32,103 nucleotides of DNA from a virus: positions 1 to 32,103 of the IMG/VR virus record IMGVR_UViG_3300021963_000430; one strand, 5' to 3'. A program made the translations under genes and the position numbers. A model generated the notes under the pieces. It was not told the DNA's origin, did not search any database, and worked only from the letters and a program-made list of their open reading frames with translations. Of the stretch, positions 1-5,648 are shown piece after piece (positions within the stretch are counted from its first letter, which is position 1; each line of letters starts with the position of its first letter).

Positions 1-2
1 CG

Positions 3-305
3 CACAAGAAGTTGCCGATGAACTATCATCTCACCTACTCGTATGGCGGCGGCGATACGAACGATGCGATGTGGTGCTTGGACAACGGAGTGAATGTCTC
101 TGTCGTGTTCGACATCAAGCGTGGTCACAAACTTCCTTCCCACCATTGGGGATACGAAGTGATTGACGGCGATAAGCACGACCTGCGTTTCCTAGACAAG
201 CCAGACGGTCGTCACGGACGCATCGTTGGACTGCGAGCCAAAGGCAAAGCAGTCGGTGTCGAAGGCAAACAGTTCTCCTTCATCCAGAAAGGAGTCGTGT
301 CGTGA
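3..305 (+). CDS. Phage protein, C-terminal fragment (gp88-like?)
   Basis: This reading frame is already open at the window edge and shows no stop before 305, so it is probably the 3' end of a longer gene; the TTG at 12 and ATG at 18 are internal codons or weak alternative starts. The visible ~100 residues contain VIDGDKHDLRFLDKPDG and then IVGLRAKGKA. From memory this resembles the C-terminal end of a phage family sometimes labelled gp88-like, whose role is unknown to me. That link is recollection, not a search result. The gene ends in GTGTCGTGA and overlaps the GTG start of the next gene by four bases, which suggests co-translation with it. No membrane segment or catalytic motif is visible. 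Confidence 0.6.
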   Translation, partial: HKKLPMNYHLTYSYGGGDTNDAMWCLDNGVNVSVVFDIKRGHKLPSHHWGYEVIDGDKHDLRFLDKPDGRHGRIVGLRAKGKAVGVEGKQFSFIQKGVVS

Positions 306-718
306 AAACACACAGACTCTTCACCTACGAGCAAGCGATTGCTCGCCCTAGCACACATAAGTGGATTGACGGCAATGAAATCCATATTGTGTGCAAGTGT
401 TCGTGCGACAAATGCGAGTCCATTCGCACCAAGCGTGTTGAAAGCCGAAAGAACTACCTCGACTCTTACAGGAACGACCCTGCTAACCAAGAGCGACACA
501 AACTCTATCAGGCTAAACTGCGTAAGGTAGGCAAAGCAAAGACAGGACTCGCTTGTCTCCCAGTCGGCTGGACTGGATGCGGATACAGAGATGACCACAT
601 AGCGTTCTACGACAGCGTGAAAGCATTCTGTTTTAAGAATGGCGTTAGCGTAAACGAAATGGTCTACCTTGCCGTGTCCAAGTACATCATTCAGCACACG
701 AAAGGGGTGAAGTCGTGA
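302..718 (+). CDS. Small Cys-cluster protein with possible RHH C-terminus
   Basis: A 138-residue protein read from a GTG start that overlaps the previous stop (GTGA). No earlier ATG is possible, and the next in-frame Met lies far inside, so GTG is chosen. Near residues 31-38 is the cluster CKCSCDKC, which could bind zinc. The C-terminal third (FYDSVKAFCFKNGVSVNEMV and following) has the strand-helix-helix rhythm of ribbon-helix-helix DNA-binding proteins. I do not recognise the family as a whole. It ends in another GTGA overlap with the next gene, so the first three genes look like one translationally coupled unit. A regulatory or nucleic-acid-binding role is inference from these two features only. 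Confidence 0.6.
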   Translation: MKTHRLFTYEQAIARPSTHKWIDGNEIHIVCKCSCDKCESIRTKRVESRKNYLDSYRNDPANQERHKLYQAKLRKVGKAKTGLACLPVGWTGCGYRDDHIAFYDSVKAFCFKNGVSVNEMVYLAVSKYIIQHTKGVKS

Positions 719-1104
719 ACGAACACGACACGCAGGTGATGTGGATACAATCCGCAGCACAGGACTATATGTTTGAACCAGAAGAGCAGATGGTAACCAA
801 AAAAGGTTACACCGCTTTGCTGTTCGCAAAAGACGAGGTGAATAAAATCATCCGTCAATGCGAGAAGCGTTTCAATTGGAGGCCGAACATTCTTGGCAGT
901 CGCTGGGTGACCACGACTGTTCAAGACCCACGGCTCAACATTTGCGAATGCGGAAGCGGGCTTCAAACCTTCTGGCTCAACGATGGACACGGCATACCTC
1001 TCTGCAAGGTGTGTGACGATTGCAAGCAACGCAAGTTGTTGCGATACAGACCAGACATAATGTCCGCTTATGAGGCGGACGAACCGATTGACGATAATGA
1101 ATAA
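715..1104 (+). CDS. Zinc-ribbon-like phage protein
   Basis: A 129-residue protein with a GTG start inside the GTGA overlap with the preceding gene. Two cysteine pairs are visible: CECGSG near residue 79 and CKVCDDCKQRK near residues 98-108, followed by LLRYRPDIMSAYEADEPID. The pattern of a cysteine cluster followed by KLxRYRP and YEADEPID is one I remember from small proteins of many unrelated phages, where it is normally unannotated. The four to five cysteines suggest a structural zinc site. No catalytic residues are evident. It overlaps by eight bases with a 48-codon frame beginning at 1097. The function is unknown; binding of nucleic acid or of a host protein is possible but unproven. Confidence 0.65.
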   Translation: MNEHDTQVMWIQSAAQDYMFEPEEQMVTKKGYTALLFAKDEVNKIIRQCEKRFNWRPNILGSRWVTTTVQDPRLNICECGSGLQTFWLNDGHGIPLCKVCDDCKQRKLLRYRPDIMSAYEADEPIDDNE

Positions 1105-1243
1105 GAGTCGTCTTTCTGAATGGGAGGACAAACACGAAAACCTTCTCGCCGAACTGCTCTCCTCCCAGAGCGGTGAAGCGGAAACCCAAAATAAAAACAA
1201 CAATGACCAAGCGTCACAGCCGTCCCATCAAGGCTCAAACTAG
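1097..1243 (+). CDS. Short hydrophilic peptide (48 aa)
   Basis: ATG at 1097 sits inside the end of the previous gene (stop at 1104) and opens a 48-residue frame ending in TAG at 1243. The product starts MNKSRLSEWEDKHENLLAEL, a likely amphipathic helix, and finishes in a Gln/Asn/Ser-rich tail (QNKNNNDQASQPSHQ). It overlaps the next gene by about 40 bases in another frame. The 8-base overlap with the upstream gene copies the coupling used elsewhere in this cluster, which argues for a real gene, but overlapping use of the 3' part by the RHH-like gene means this could be chance. There is no recognisable family. Confidence 0.4.
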   Translation: MNKSRLSEWEDKHENLLAELLSSQSGEAETQNKNNNDQASQPSHQGSN

Positions 1244-1601
1244 ATGGAAACTGGTGAGCGAAGAATTGCTCACCTTCAACGAGGTCAACACGACCTCCGT
1301 AAACGCTGACAGCAATGTCAAGCGTACCAAGGGCAAGCCCAAGTGGCTTGCAACTCCCGAAGCAGAACAGAAGCGGCTCGATGCCATTCGTCTCCGTCAC
1401 CAACAGCGTAAGGATGCTCGTGAAGCGTCCAAGCGTTATATGGAAAAGCACGGACTCAAGTGCATCTCCGCTCGCATTCCTTCCAACATCGTAGACTCGT
1501 TCCAGTACATCTGCGAAAAGGAAGGCATCTGTCGTGCCGAAGTCATCGCCCGACTTCTCAACGGCTTCATCCAGCGTAACTCGTATAACAACACGAAGTA
1601 A
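1203..1601 (+). CDS. Ribbon-helix-helix-like DNA-binding protein
   Basis: A 132-residue protein if started at ATG 1203. A GTG at 1173 would add ten residues (MKRKPKIKTT). I prefer the ATG because it follows an A/C-rich stretch like the leaders of other genes here. The first 90 residues are strongly basic. The last 45 read GLKCISARIPSNIVDSFQ, then YICEKEGICRAEVIARLL, which is the beta-strand plus two-helix layout of CopG/Arc-type ribbon-helix-helix repressors. Such proteins dimerise and insert the strand into the DNA major groove. A transcriptional or plasmid-copy-type control role in the early region is therefore plausible. The gene is followed by an intergenic region with a structured RNA element and no obvious terminator. 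Confidence 0.65.
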   Translation: MTKRHSRPIKAQTRWKLVSEELLTFNEVNTTSVNADSNVKRTKGKPKWLATPEAEQKRLDAIRLRHQQRKDAREASKRYMEKHGLKCISARIPSNIVDSFQYICEKEGICRAEVIARLLNGFIQRNSYNNTK

Positions 1602-1619
1602 CGCATCCACTCGCTGTAT

Positions 1620-1662
1620 CCTGTGCGAAAGCCGCTACAAACATCTAGGCAAGTAGCACAGG
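1620..1662 (+). ncRNA. Structured intergenic RNA element A
   Basis: A 7-bp perfect stem, CCTGTGC (1620-1626) with GCACAGG (1656-1662), encloses GAAAGCC...GGC-AAGTA. The same architecture, GTGCGAAA(A)GC ... GTAGCACAG, recurs at 2887-2936 with base changes that keep pairing at the stem end. It lies between the RHH-like gene and the acidic-protein gene, just before an A/C-only leader. It may be a regulatory RNA, a processing site or a protein-binding hairpin; I cannot match it to a known riboswitch. Confidence 0.45.
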
Positions 1663-1668
1663 GTGCAT

Positions 1669-1704
1669 CAACCAAACCAAAAAACAAAACACCAACAAAC
1701 AACC
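1669..1704 (+). promoter_or_regulatory. A/C-only translation leader
   Basis: Thirty-six consecutive bases contain only A and C (CAACCAAACC onward) and stop three bases before the ATG at 1708. There is no Shine-Dalgarno sequence. Similar leaders precede the genes at 2958 and 5016. An unstructured ribosome landing site or S1-type enhancer is the most likely role; a G-free, C-containing tract could also be a Rho loading site. Confidence 0.45.
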
Positions 1705-1707
1705 GTT

Positions 1708-2547
1708 ATGAAAAACCTGTTCTCCACCGTCTGCTCTTGGTTCGCTCCCAAGAAGTACGAACCCAGCGAGGTCGATATGCTCCGCTTGGAGTATGCGGCC
1801 CGCATCCAGTCCCTTGAACACGATGTTCGTAGGCTCTGCACGATGCTCAATCACGACCAAGTCAGCGTGACCACCAGCGATGAAACGCTGAAGGAACACT
1901 TTGACGCTGTCGTGTCCAAGAGCGTTATGAAGTGGCTCGGCAATTGGGCTGACGATAAGTTCGTCTCCAACGACAACCTTGATGACGCAGTCAGCGATTG
2001 CATCAGCAATGGTTCGTTCATCAGCGATGAACTCGACAACGAAGATTGGGACTACCGTCTCCGTGACTGCCTCGACTGGGACAGGGTCGCCGACAAGGTC
2101 GTAGATAAAATCGACTGGTCTGATGTCGTATCCAACAACGACATCATCACTCGTGACGAACTCGACCCAGAAGATATTATGCTCAAGTCGGAGCATATGT
2201 CTGACGATGACCTCGTGACTCGTGAGAACCTGTCCGATATGGTCTGCGATGAACTCAAGCGTGACTGGTTCACCACCAAGTTGCAGGAAGACATCGCTCG
2301 TATCTTCAAGGATACGCTGTACGCCGCTCGTGAAAACGAGGAAGCCAACTACCGCAACGCAATCGACGATGCCATCGAGGCAAAACTCGACCTGCTGTTG
2401 GTCGAGCAGTTGAAGTCCAAGTTCGGCCCGCAGTTCGACATCTGGTTCCACAACCTCGTGGCCCACGCAGTCAAGACGGTTCTGGGCGAGATGGTCAAAG
2501 CGGCCTACGAAGAAGTCACCACCAGCGAGGGCAACAGCAATGCCTAA
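1708..2547 (+). CDS. Acidic helical protein of unknown function (279 aa)
   Basis: The start is ATG 1708, placed directly after the A/C-only leader; an upstream GTG at 1663 would translate the leader and is rejected. After a short N-terminus (MKNLFSTVCSWFAPKK) comes a likely coiled coil (LRLEYAARIQSLEHDVRRL, about residues 25-45). Residues 70-190 are rich in Asp and Trp, with recurring short units such as DWDYRLRDCLDWDRV and KIDWSDVVSNNDI. The C-terminal 80 residues look alpha-helical. No catalytic motif or family is recognised. The strong acidity invites comparison with DNA-mimic or scaffold-like proteins, but that is only a suggestion. It overlaps the next gene by eight bases. Confidence 0.75.
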   Translation: MKNLFSTVCSWFAPKKYEPSEVDMLRLEYAARIQSLEHDVRRLCTMLNHDQVSVTTSDETLKEHFDAVVSKSVMKWLGNWADDKFVSNDNLDDAVSDCISNGSFISDELDNEDWDYRLRDCLDWDRVADKVVDKIDWSDVVSNNDIITRDELDPEDIMLKSEHMSDDDLVTRENLSDMVCDELKRDWFTTKLQEDIARIFKDTLYAARENEEANYRNAIDDAIEAKLDLLLVEQLKSKFGPQFDIWFHNLVAHAVKTVLGEMVKAAYEEVTTSEGNSNA

Positions 2548-2875
2548 CCCTTACACGCAGGTCGTTGTCTGGCCTCACACGCTTCTCGGTGAAGACAACA
2601 CCGAGCAGGACTTCCAGAAGTTCGTCACCGAAACCTTTGATGCTCGCATCAAACTCATCGGTGAACATCGCATCAACAAGGACAGGACTGACCTCCTGTT
2701 CTACATCCACAGCGAGGACATTCGCAAGTTCGCTATCGCAAGGCTCTCTTGGGGTATGCGTTGGCTTGAAGATGTGATGGCTAATGACGGCAGTTACACG
2801 CCGCCAGAAGGCATCCTTCCTACTTGGAATGAAGACGCAATCATCGAGGCCAAGTCCAAACACCTGTCCTCTTAA
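2540..2875 (+). CDS. Hypothetical protein (111 aa)
   Basis: ATG 2540 lies within the last codons of the acidic-protein gene, so the two are likely translated together. The 111-residue product begins MPNPYTQVVVWPHTLLGED and looks like a mixed alpha/beta soluble protein. Its core, DRTDLLFYIHSEDIRKFAIARL, suggests a strand followed by a helix, and there is a Trp-rich stretch SWGMRWLEDVM. No cysteines, membrane segments or recognised catalytic residues are visible. I do not recognise the family. The position behind the acidic protein and before structured element B suggests it ends a small early transcription unit. Confidence 0.7.
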   Translation: MPNPYTQVVVWPHTLLGEDNTEQDFQKFVTETFDARIKLIGEHRINKDRTDLLFYIHSEDIRKFAIARLSWGMRWLEDVMANDGSYTPPEGILPTWNEDAIIEAKSKHLSS

Positions 2876-2886
2876 CCTCCAACCAA

Positions 2887-2936
2887 TTTGTGCGAAAAGC
2901 GAAGCGTCGACACAGGTGTTAGCCTAGTAGCACAGA
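2887..2936 (+). ncRNA. Structured intergenic RNA element B
   Basis: TTTGTGC (2887-2893) pairs with GCACAGA (2930-2936) through seven pairs, one of them a wobble. The outer C-G pair of element A at 1620-1662 is T-A here, a compensatory change that supports a selected RNA stem. The inside starts GAAAAGC and ends CTAGTA, as in A. It also contains the 13-mer CACAGGTGTTAGC (2911-2923), which is repeated at 4872-4884. An A/C-only leader and a start codon follow. Confidence 0.45.
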
Positions 2937-2956
2937 AACCAAACAAAAAACACACA
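2936..2956 (+). promoter_or_regulatory. A/C-only translation leader
   Basis: Twenty-one bases made only of A and C (AAACCAAACAAAAAACACAC onward) end one base before the ATG of the DUF932-like gene. No Shine-Dalgarno sequence is present. The layout, structured element then A/C leader then ATG, is the same as upstream of 1708. Confidence 0.45.
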
Positions 2957-2957
2957 T

Positions 2958-3887
2958 ATGTCACACGACATCGAGGGTGCTGGCCTCTCCCTAATCCGCC
3001 AGCAATACGAGAGCGAGACGCAAGTCGCTCGCTCCTACGGCCAGAAGGTCTCTTCTGGTTCTCACGCCCACGAATACACGGTCAAGTCTGTCCCGCTCTA
3101 CACGGCTGACGGCAAGCCCGCTAACGCTTGGGGCAACCAGCGTTCCGACAATGGCATCATCATCGGTGTCACATCGGAGCGTTACGGCATCGTCCAGAAC
3201 TCCGCATTCACCGACTCCATCGAGACTGGCTTCAATAGCCTTGGTCTTGAGCCGAGCAAGCGTGAGGCCATCGTCACCCGCTGGGGTGCAAGGTCGCACA
3301 TCGAGTACGAGTTCAATACCCGCACCGCACAACCCGCCAAGGGTGACACGGTTGCGTTGCGTATCATCGCTCGCAACTCGTTCGATGGCACGAGCAAATC
3401 GTCCATCAGCGTTGGTGCTGTCCGCTTGGTCTGCCTTAATGGTATGACCTCGTTCCGACAGGACTTGTCGATGTCCGTGCGACACACCACCAATGTGTCT
3501 CCCGCATTCGTCACCCGAGTCCTGCAACAGGCGATGGACGAGTGGTCTGAACTGAATGCAGTTTGGGCCAATATGAGCCGTGTCGGCATCTCGCAACAGC
3601 AGGGCTACACCATCATCGACAACCTCACGAAGCGTGGCATCTATGCCGAGCGTTTCGCCAAGGCCGTCACCGATGTGTGGGCACACCCTACCTACCGAGA
3701 AGACGAGTCTCGCAACATCTGGAATCTGTACAACGCTCACACGCAAGTGCTGACGCATAACTACGGCATCCAGAAGTACGAGATGACTCAACGCTCTGGT
3801 CATAACATCGTGTCCTCCCTCCGTGGTGCGGCACACAACGAGGCCGAGTTCCTGTCGCTGGTGACCCCAGTCGACATCAACAACTGA
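2958..3887 (+). CDS. DUF932-like phage/plasmid protein
   Basis: A 309-residue protein starting at the ATG behind an A/C leader. It carries the landmarks I associate with the DUF932 family (the phage/plasmid-like protein TIGR03299 group): ERYGIVQNSAFTDSIE near residues 75-90, GDTVALRIIARNSFDGTSK in the middle, VRLVCLNGMTSF near 155-167, and SVRHTTNV soon after. These match the family pattern of YGxVQN, an NSHDG-like turn and VRxVCxN followed by a His-containing strand. The biochemical function of the family is unknown; it is common in early regions of phages and on plasmids. All but one of its arginine codons are CGN (one AGG, no AGA), unlike the late genes. A strong hairpin follows the stop codon. 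Confidence 0.8.
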   Translation: MSHDIEGAGLSLIRQQYESETQVARSYGQKVSSGSHAHEYTVKSVPLYTADGKPANAWGNQRSDNGIIIGVTSERYGIVQNSAFTDSIETGFNSLGLEPSKREAIVTRWGARSHIEYEFNTRTAQPAKGDTVALRIIARNSFDGTSKSSISVGAVRLVCLNGMTSFRQDLSMSVRHTTNVSPAFVTRVLQQAMDEWSELNAVWANMSRVGISQQQGYTIIDNLTKRGIYAERFAKAVTDVWAHPTYREDESRNIWNLYNAHTQVLTHNYGIQKYEMTQRSGHNIVSSLRGAAHNEAEFLSLVTPVDINN

Positions 3888-3893
3888 TACACA

Positions 3894-3923
3894 GGGACGC
3901 ATCATCGCAAGGTGGTGCGTCCC
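3894..3923 (+). terminator. 13-bp intercistronic hairpin with GCAA loop
   Basis: GGGACGCATCATC (3894-3906) pairs along its whole length, with two T-G wobbles, with GGTGGTGCGTCCC (3911-3923), closing a GCAA tetraloop. No T tract follows, and the next ATG is ten bases downstream. It may therefore be an mRNA stabiliser, processing site or attenuator more than a full terminator. Confidence 0.5.
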
Positions 3924-3933
3924 GCCTATCACT

Positions 3934-4338
3934 ATGGGTCTCGACCAATACGCTTGGGCACAGCGTCCAGAAATCGCCCCGCTTGAACTAATCACCGAGC
4001 GTGAACTAACCGAACAAGAGTTTGAGACAATCGACAAAGGCAAGATTGACCTTTGCCAATGGCGTAAACACGCAGACCTCAACGCTTGGATGACGGAACT
4101 CTACTCCAGCAAGGGTGGTATGGATGAGTTCAACTGTGTCACGATGCCGCTCACTCGTGAAGATTTGCTGTCCCTACAGCAACACATCGAAGAGCATAAT
4201 GGATACGAACAGCGTGGCGAAGGTTTCTTCTGGGGTGCAACACAGCCCGAAGACATCGTCCGTGACAAAGCCTTCATCAAGGACGCTCTCAACGCCCTGT
4301 CCGAAGGTTACGAAGTCTTCTACTCCTGCTGGTACTAA
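3934..4338 (+). CDS. Conserved MGLDxY-type phage protein
   Basis: A 134-residue protein starting MGLDQYAWA at ATG 3934. In order it shows CQWRKHADLNAWMTELY around residues 40-57, then GGMDEFNCVTMPLTREDL, then GFFWG near 98, and ends YEVFYSCWY. I remember this set (MGLDxY, WRKHxxLxxWM, FNCVxxxLTxEDL, GFFxG, terminal aromatic strand) from a widespread family of small proteins of unknown function in phages of many hosts. The conserved Trp, His and Cys residues hint at a binding site, but no activity is known to me. The short gap carrying a hairpin separates it from the DUF932-like gene. The next gene starts eight bases after its stop. Confidence 0.75.
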   Translation: MGLDQYAWAQRPEIAPLELITERELTEQEFETIDKGKIDLCQWRKHADLNAWMTELYSSKGGMDEFNCVTMPLTREDLLSLQQHIEEHNGYEQRGEGFFWGATQPEDIVRDKAFIKDALNALSEGYEVFYSCWY

Positions 4339-4346
4339 TCATACCT

Positions 4347-4787
4347 ATGAGCCTAGACTTCAAGTTCCCAGAGTCCGTTGACCGCTCGCTCATCGAGTAC
4401 ACGACACAGCGAGCAGGTGACGATAAGCCACAACTGTACTGGCATCCTCGTGCCGAAGTGTTCATCTACTATCAGATGTTGCTTCAACACGACCTCACAG
4501 GCGAGATGACTACGGACAAGTTGATTGAGATTGCGAGACGCATCGCCCTCATCGACCTGTTCCATATCTCTCCTCAACTGTGGGAAGGTGATGTTGCATA
4601 TCGTGTGCAACTAGCCGATGTCATCGCCTATTGGGGCTTGTCCACAAATGTATCCCACCTTACTCGCAGTAAGTGGGATGCTTATTACCAGCGTTGCTTC
4701 ATCAAGCGTGACGCAAAGGATGTTATCGAGCGTCTGCGTGTGCGTGTGCCATACAGAACTAGAAACTCCGATGCCAACGCCAGTTGA
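4347..4787 (+). CDS. Hypothetical protein (146 aa)
   Basis: The ATG at 4347 lies eight bases after the previous stop. The 146-residue product looks mostly helical, with segments such as KLIEIARRIALIDLFHI and YRVQLADVIAYWGLS, and a basic C-terminal part (KRDAKDVIERLRVRVPYRTR). There are no cysteine clusters, signal peptide or known motif. I do not recognise a family. Its 3' end overlaps in a different frame with a 24-residue membrane-type peptide beginning at 4771, a sign of compact coupling. It is probably the penultimate gene of the transcript that ends near the hairpins at 4851-4921. Confidence 0.7.
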   Translation: MSLDFKFPESVDRSLIEYTTQRAGDDKPQLYWHPRAEVFIYYQMLLQHDLTGEMTTDKLIEIARRIALIDLFHISPQLWEGDVAYRVQLADVIAYWGLSTNVSHLTRSKWDAYYQRCFIKRDAKDVIERLRVRVPYRTRNSDANAS

Positions 4788-4845
4788 AGTGATTGTCCTA
4801 TCCTTGTTCGCAGTAGCCCTGTACAAGGCCGTACGCAAAAAATAG
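4771..4845 (+). CDS. Tiny single-span membrane peptide (24 aa)
   Basis: ATG 4771 lies in the last codons of the upstream gene (stop 4787) in another frame, and the peptide ends at TAG 4845. The product is MPTPVEVIVLSLFAVAL followed by YKAVRKK: a short N-terminus, one hydrophobic stretch of about 14 residues and a basic tail that would stay inside under the positive-inside rule. Such peptides are common in phages as membrane-active or host-modulating factors, and some small holin-like proteins look similar. Here no lysis partner is near, so function is not assigned. The 17-base overlap and the start-codon placement support it as a real gene. Confidence 0.45.
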   Translation: MPTPVEVIVLSLFAVALYKAVRKK

Positions 4846-4850
4846 AAATA

Positions 4851-4921
4851 GCACAAAAAGTCACCCACAGCCACAGGTGTTAGCGTGACTTTGAGTGCGG
4901 CGGCATATTCGGTGTGCCGCC
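4851..4921 (+). terminator. Two hairpins ending the early transcript
   Basis: First, AAAGTCAC (4857-4864) pairs with GTGACTTT (4885-4892), flanked by a further GCAC/GTGC pair (4851-4854, 4895-4898); its loop contains the repeated 13-mer CACAGGTGTTAGC. Second, GGCGGCA (4899-4905) pairs perfectly with TGCCGCC (4915-4921) and is followed by a pyrimidine-rich TCCATCTTTCC. The second could terminate transcription before the promoter near 4956, though its T tract is weak. Confidence 0.4.
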
Positions 4922-4952
4922 TCCATCTTTCCACAGACCCCTCCAAAGGTCG

Positions 4953-4961
4953 TGGTATAAT
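4953..4961 (+). promoter_or_regulatory. Extended -10 promoter candidate
   Basis: TGGTATAAT gives a perfect TATAAT at 4956-4961 preceded by the TGN of an extended -10 element. No good -35 hexamer lies 16-18 bases upstream, as is usual for extended -10 promoters. Transcription would start near 4968 and read through the A/C leader into the gene at 5016. Confidence 0.5.
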
Positions 4962-4989
4962 AAAGGAGTCGAGGCAATCACGCCGAGGC

Positions 4990-5015
4990 AAAACCAAAAC
5001 CAAACACACACCACA
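4990..5015 (+). promoter_or_regulatory. A/C-only translation leader
   Basis: A run of bases made only of A and C (AAAACCAAAACCAAACACAC onward) reaches the ATG at 5016 with no Shine-Dalgarno sequence. It is the third such leader in the early region and shares short words (CCAAAC, AAACACACA) with those before 1708 and 2958. Confidence 0.45.
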
Positions 5016-5444
5016 ATGAGCAAGTCCCCCAGCAAGTCCACCAAGTCCACCGCCGCCGAGAAGCAGCCGCTCAAGGCGAGCGAGTTCCTCACCGCCGCCG
5101 CCAAGGTCACCGCCGCCGCTCGCAAGAGCGTGAAGGTCGAGACGAGCAAGAGCGGCAAGAAGGTCGCGTCCATCAAGCCCACCGCCGAAGAGGCTCTCCG
5201 CTTCATCCTCGAGTGCGGCCCGATGGTCGCTGAGATGGTCGAAGCCGCACGCACGGCACGAGACGCCGCCAAGGCCGAAGGCTCCAAGGCTTTCACTGGC
5301 ACGGCGGCTGTCGTGTGCGAGAAAGTGAAGGGCATCAAACTCGATGACGCCGCCGTCATCAAACTCGGGACGGCCGCAATGAAGCGGGCAATGAACCTCG
5401 GTGACTTCAAGTCCCTCATCGCCGAGCGTCTCGCCAGCAAGTGA
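5016..5444 (+). CDS. Lys/Ala-rich basic protein (142 aa)
   Basis: The start is ATG 5016, directly after the promoter and A/C leader; longer readings from about 4914 would cross the promoter and are rejected. Residues 1-20 (MSKSPSKSTKSTAAEKQ) form a Lys/Ser tail. The rest is Ala/Lys-rich and probably helical (SEFLTAAAKVTAAARKSVKV; EMVEAARTARDAAKAEGSKA). The composition resembles histone-H1-like or nucleoid-type proteins, but no defined family is recognised, so DNA binding is an inference. It has its own promoter, and its codons are highly biased (GCC, AAG, CTC), suggesting strong expression. A structured 3' region and a strong terminator follow, so it may be a single-gene transcript. Confidence 0.75.
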   Translation: MSKSPSKSTKSTAAEKQPLKASEFLTAAAKVTAAARKSVKVETSKSGKKVASIKPTAEEALRFILECGPMVAEMVEAARTARDAAKAEGSKAFTGTAAVVCEKVKGIKLDDAAVIKLGTAAMKRAMNLGDFKSLIAERLASK

Positions 5445-5500
5445 GCGTGCTAGCACTCCTCGTGCTGCTCGCCGCCGTACGCATTGTAAACGGAAAGTGA
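5441..5500 (+). CDS. Possible 19-residue hydrophobic peptide
   Basis: A GTG overlapping the upstream stop (GTGA, the junction type seen at 302 and 715) opens a frame MSVLALLVLLAAVRIVNGK ending in TGA at 5500. It would be a single hydrophobic span with a basic end, similar in style to the peptide at 4771. The same bases also form extensive RNA stems, so the frame may be accidental. Confidence 0.25.
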   Translation: MSVLALLVLLAAVRIVNGK

Positions 5501-5519
5501 ATGCGTTGTAAGTAGCACG
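5447..5519 (+). ncRNA. Structured 3' UTR, possible small RNA
   Basis: A palindrome GTGCTAGCAC (5447-5456) is followed by a 9-bp stem CGTGCTGCT (5461-5469) with AGTAGCACG (5511-5519). This encloses a 7-bp stem ACGCATT (5479-5485) with AATGCGT (5500-5506). Eight bases later comes the terminator at 5527. Nested stems running into a terminator are the shape of a 3'-UTR-derived small RNA. The GTAGCAC closing strand is shared with elements A and B. Confidence 0.4.
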
Positions 5520-5526
5520 GCATTAC

Positions 5527-5580
5527 AGAGAAAGTGTTCCCCTCGCCAACACGGCGGGGGGGACACGCTTCTCTTCTTTT
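5527..5580 (+). terminator. Strong rho-independent terminator
   Basis: AGAGAA (5527-5532) pairs with TTCTCT (5569-5574); after a small internal loop, GTGTTCCCCTCGCC (5534-5547) pairs with GGCGGGGGGGACAC (5553-5566), with two T-G wobbles, around an AACAC loop. The tail is TCTTTT. It closes the early module and separates it from the late genes. There is no A tract on the left, so it acts only for + strand transcripts. Confidence 0.8.
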
Positions 5581-5648
5581 GCACCGTTCTTCAACGCATT
5601 ACTCTGGACACTATTTACGGTAAAAGGCAAGCATAGTCTGTAAAGGCT

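Noticed and set aside
1663-1707. GTG start at 1663 for the acidic-protein gene
   Set aside because: It would translate the A/C-only leader and overlap structured element A; ATG 1708 is better placed.
1645-2466. 273-codon open frame on the - strand
   Set aside because: It is the antisense shadow of the acidic-protein gene; a Val/Glu/Asp-rich product is expected from reading GAC/GAT-rich codons backwards.
2991-4082. 363-codon open frame on the - strand
   Set aside because: It lies opposite the well-supported DUF932-like gene and the next gene. Long antisense frames are expected in this G+C-richer, codon-biased stretch, and its product shows no motif.
4618-4845. 75-codon frame ending at 4845
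   Set aside because: Its 5' part overlaps the 4347-4787 gene in another frame; only the last 24 codons from ATG 4771 look like a real peptide.
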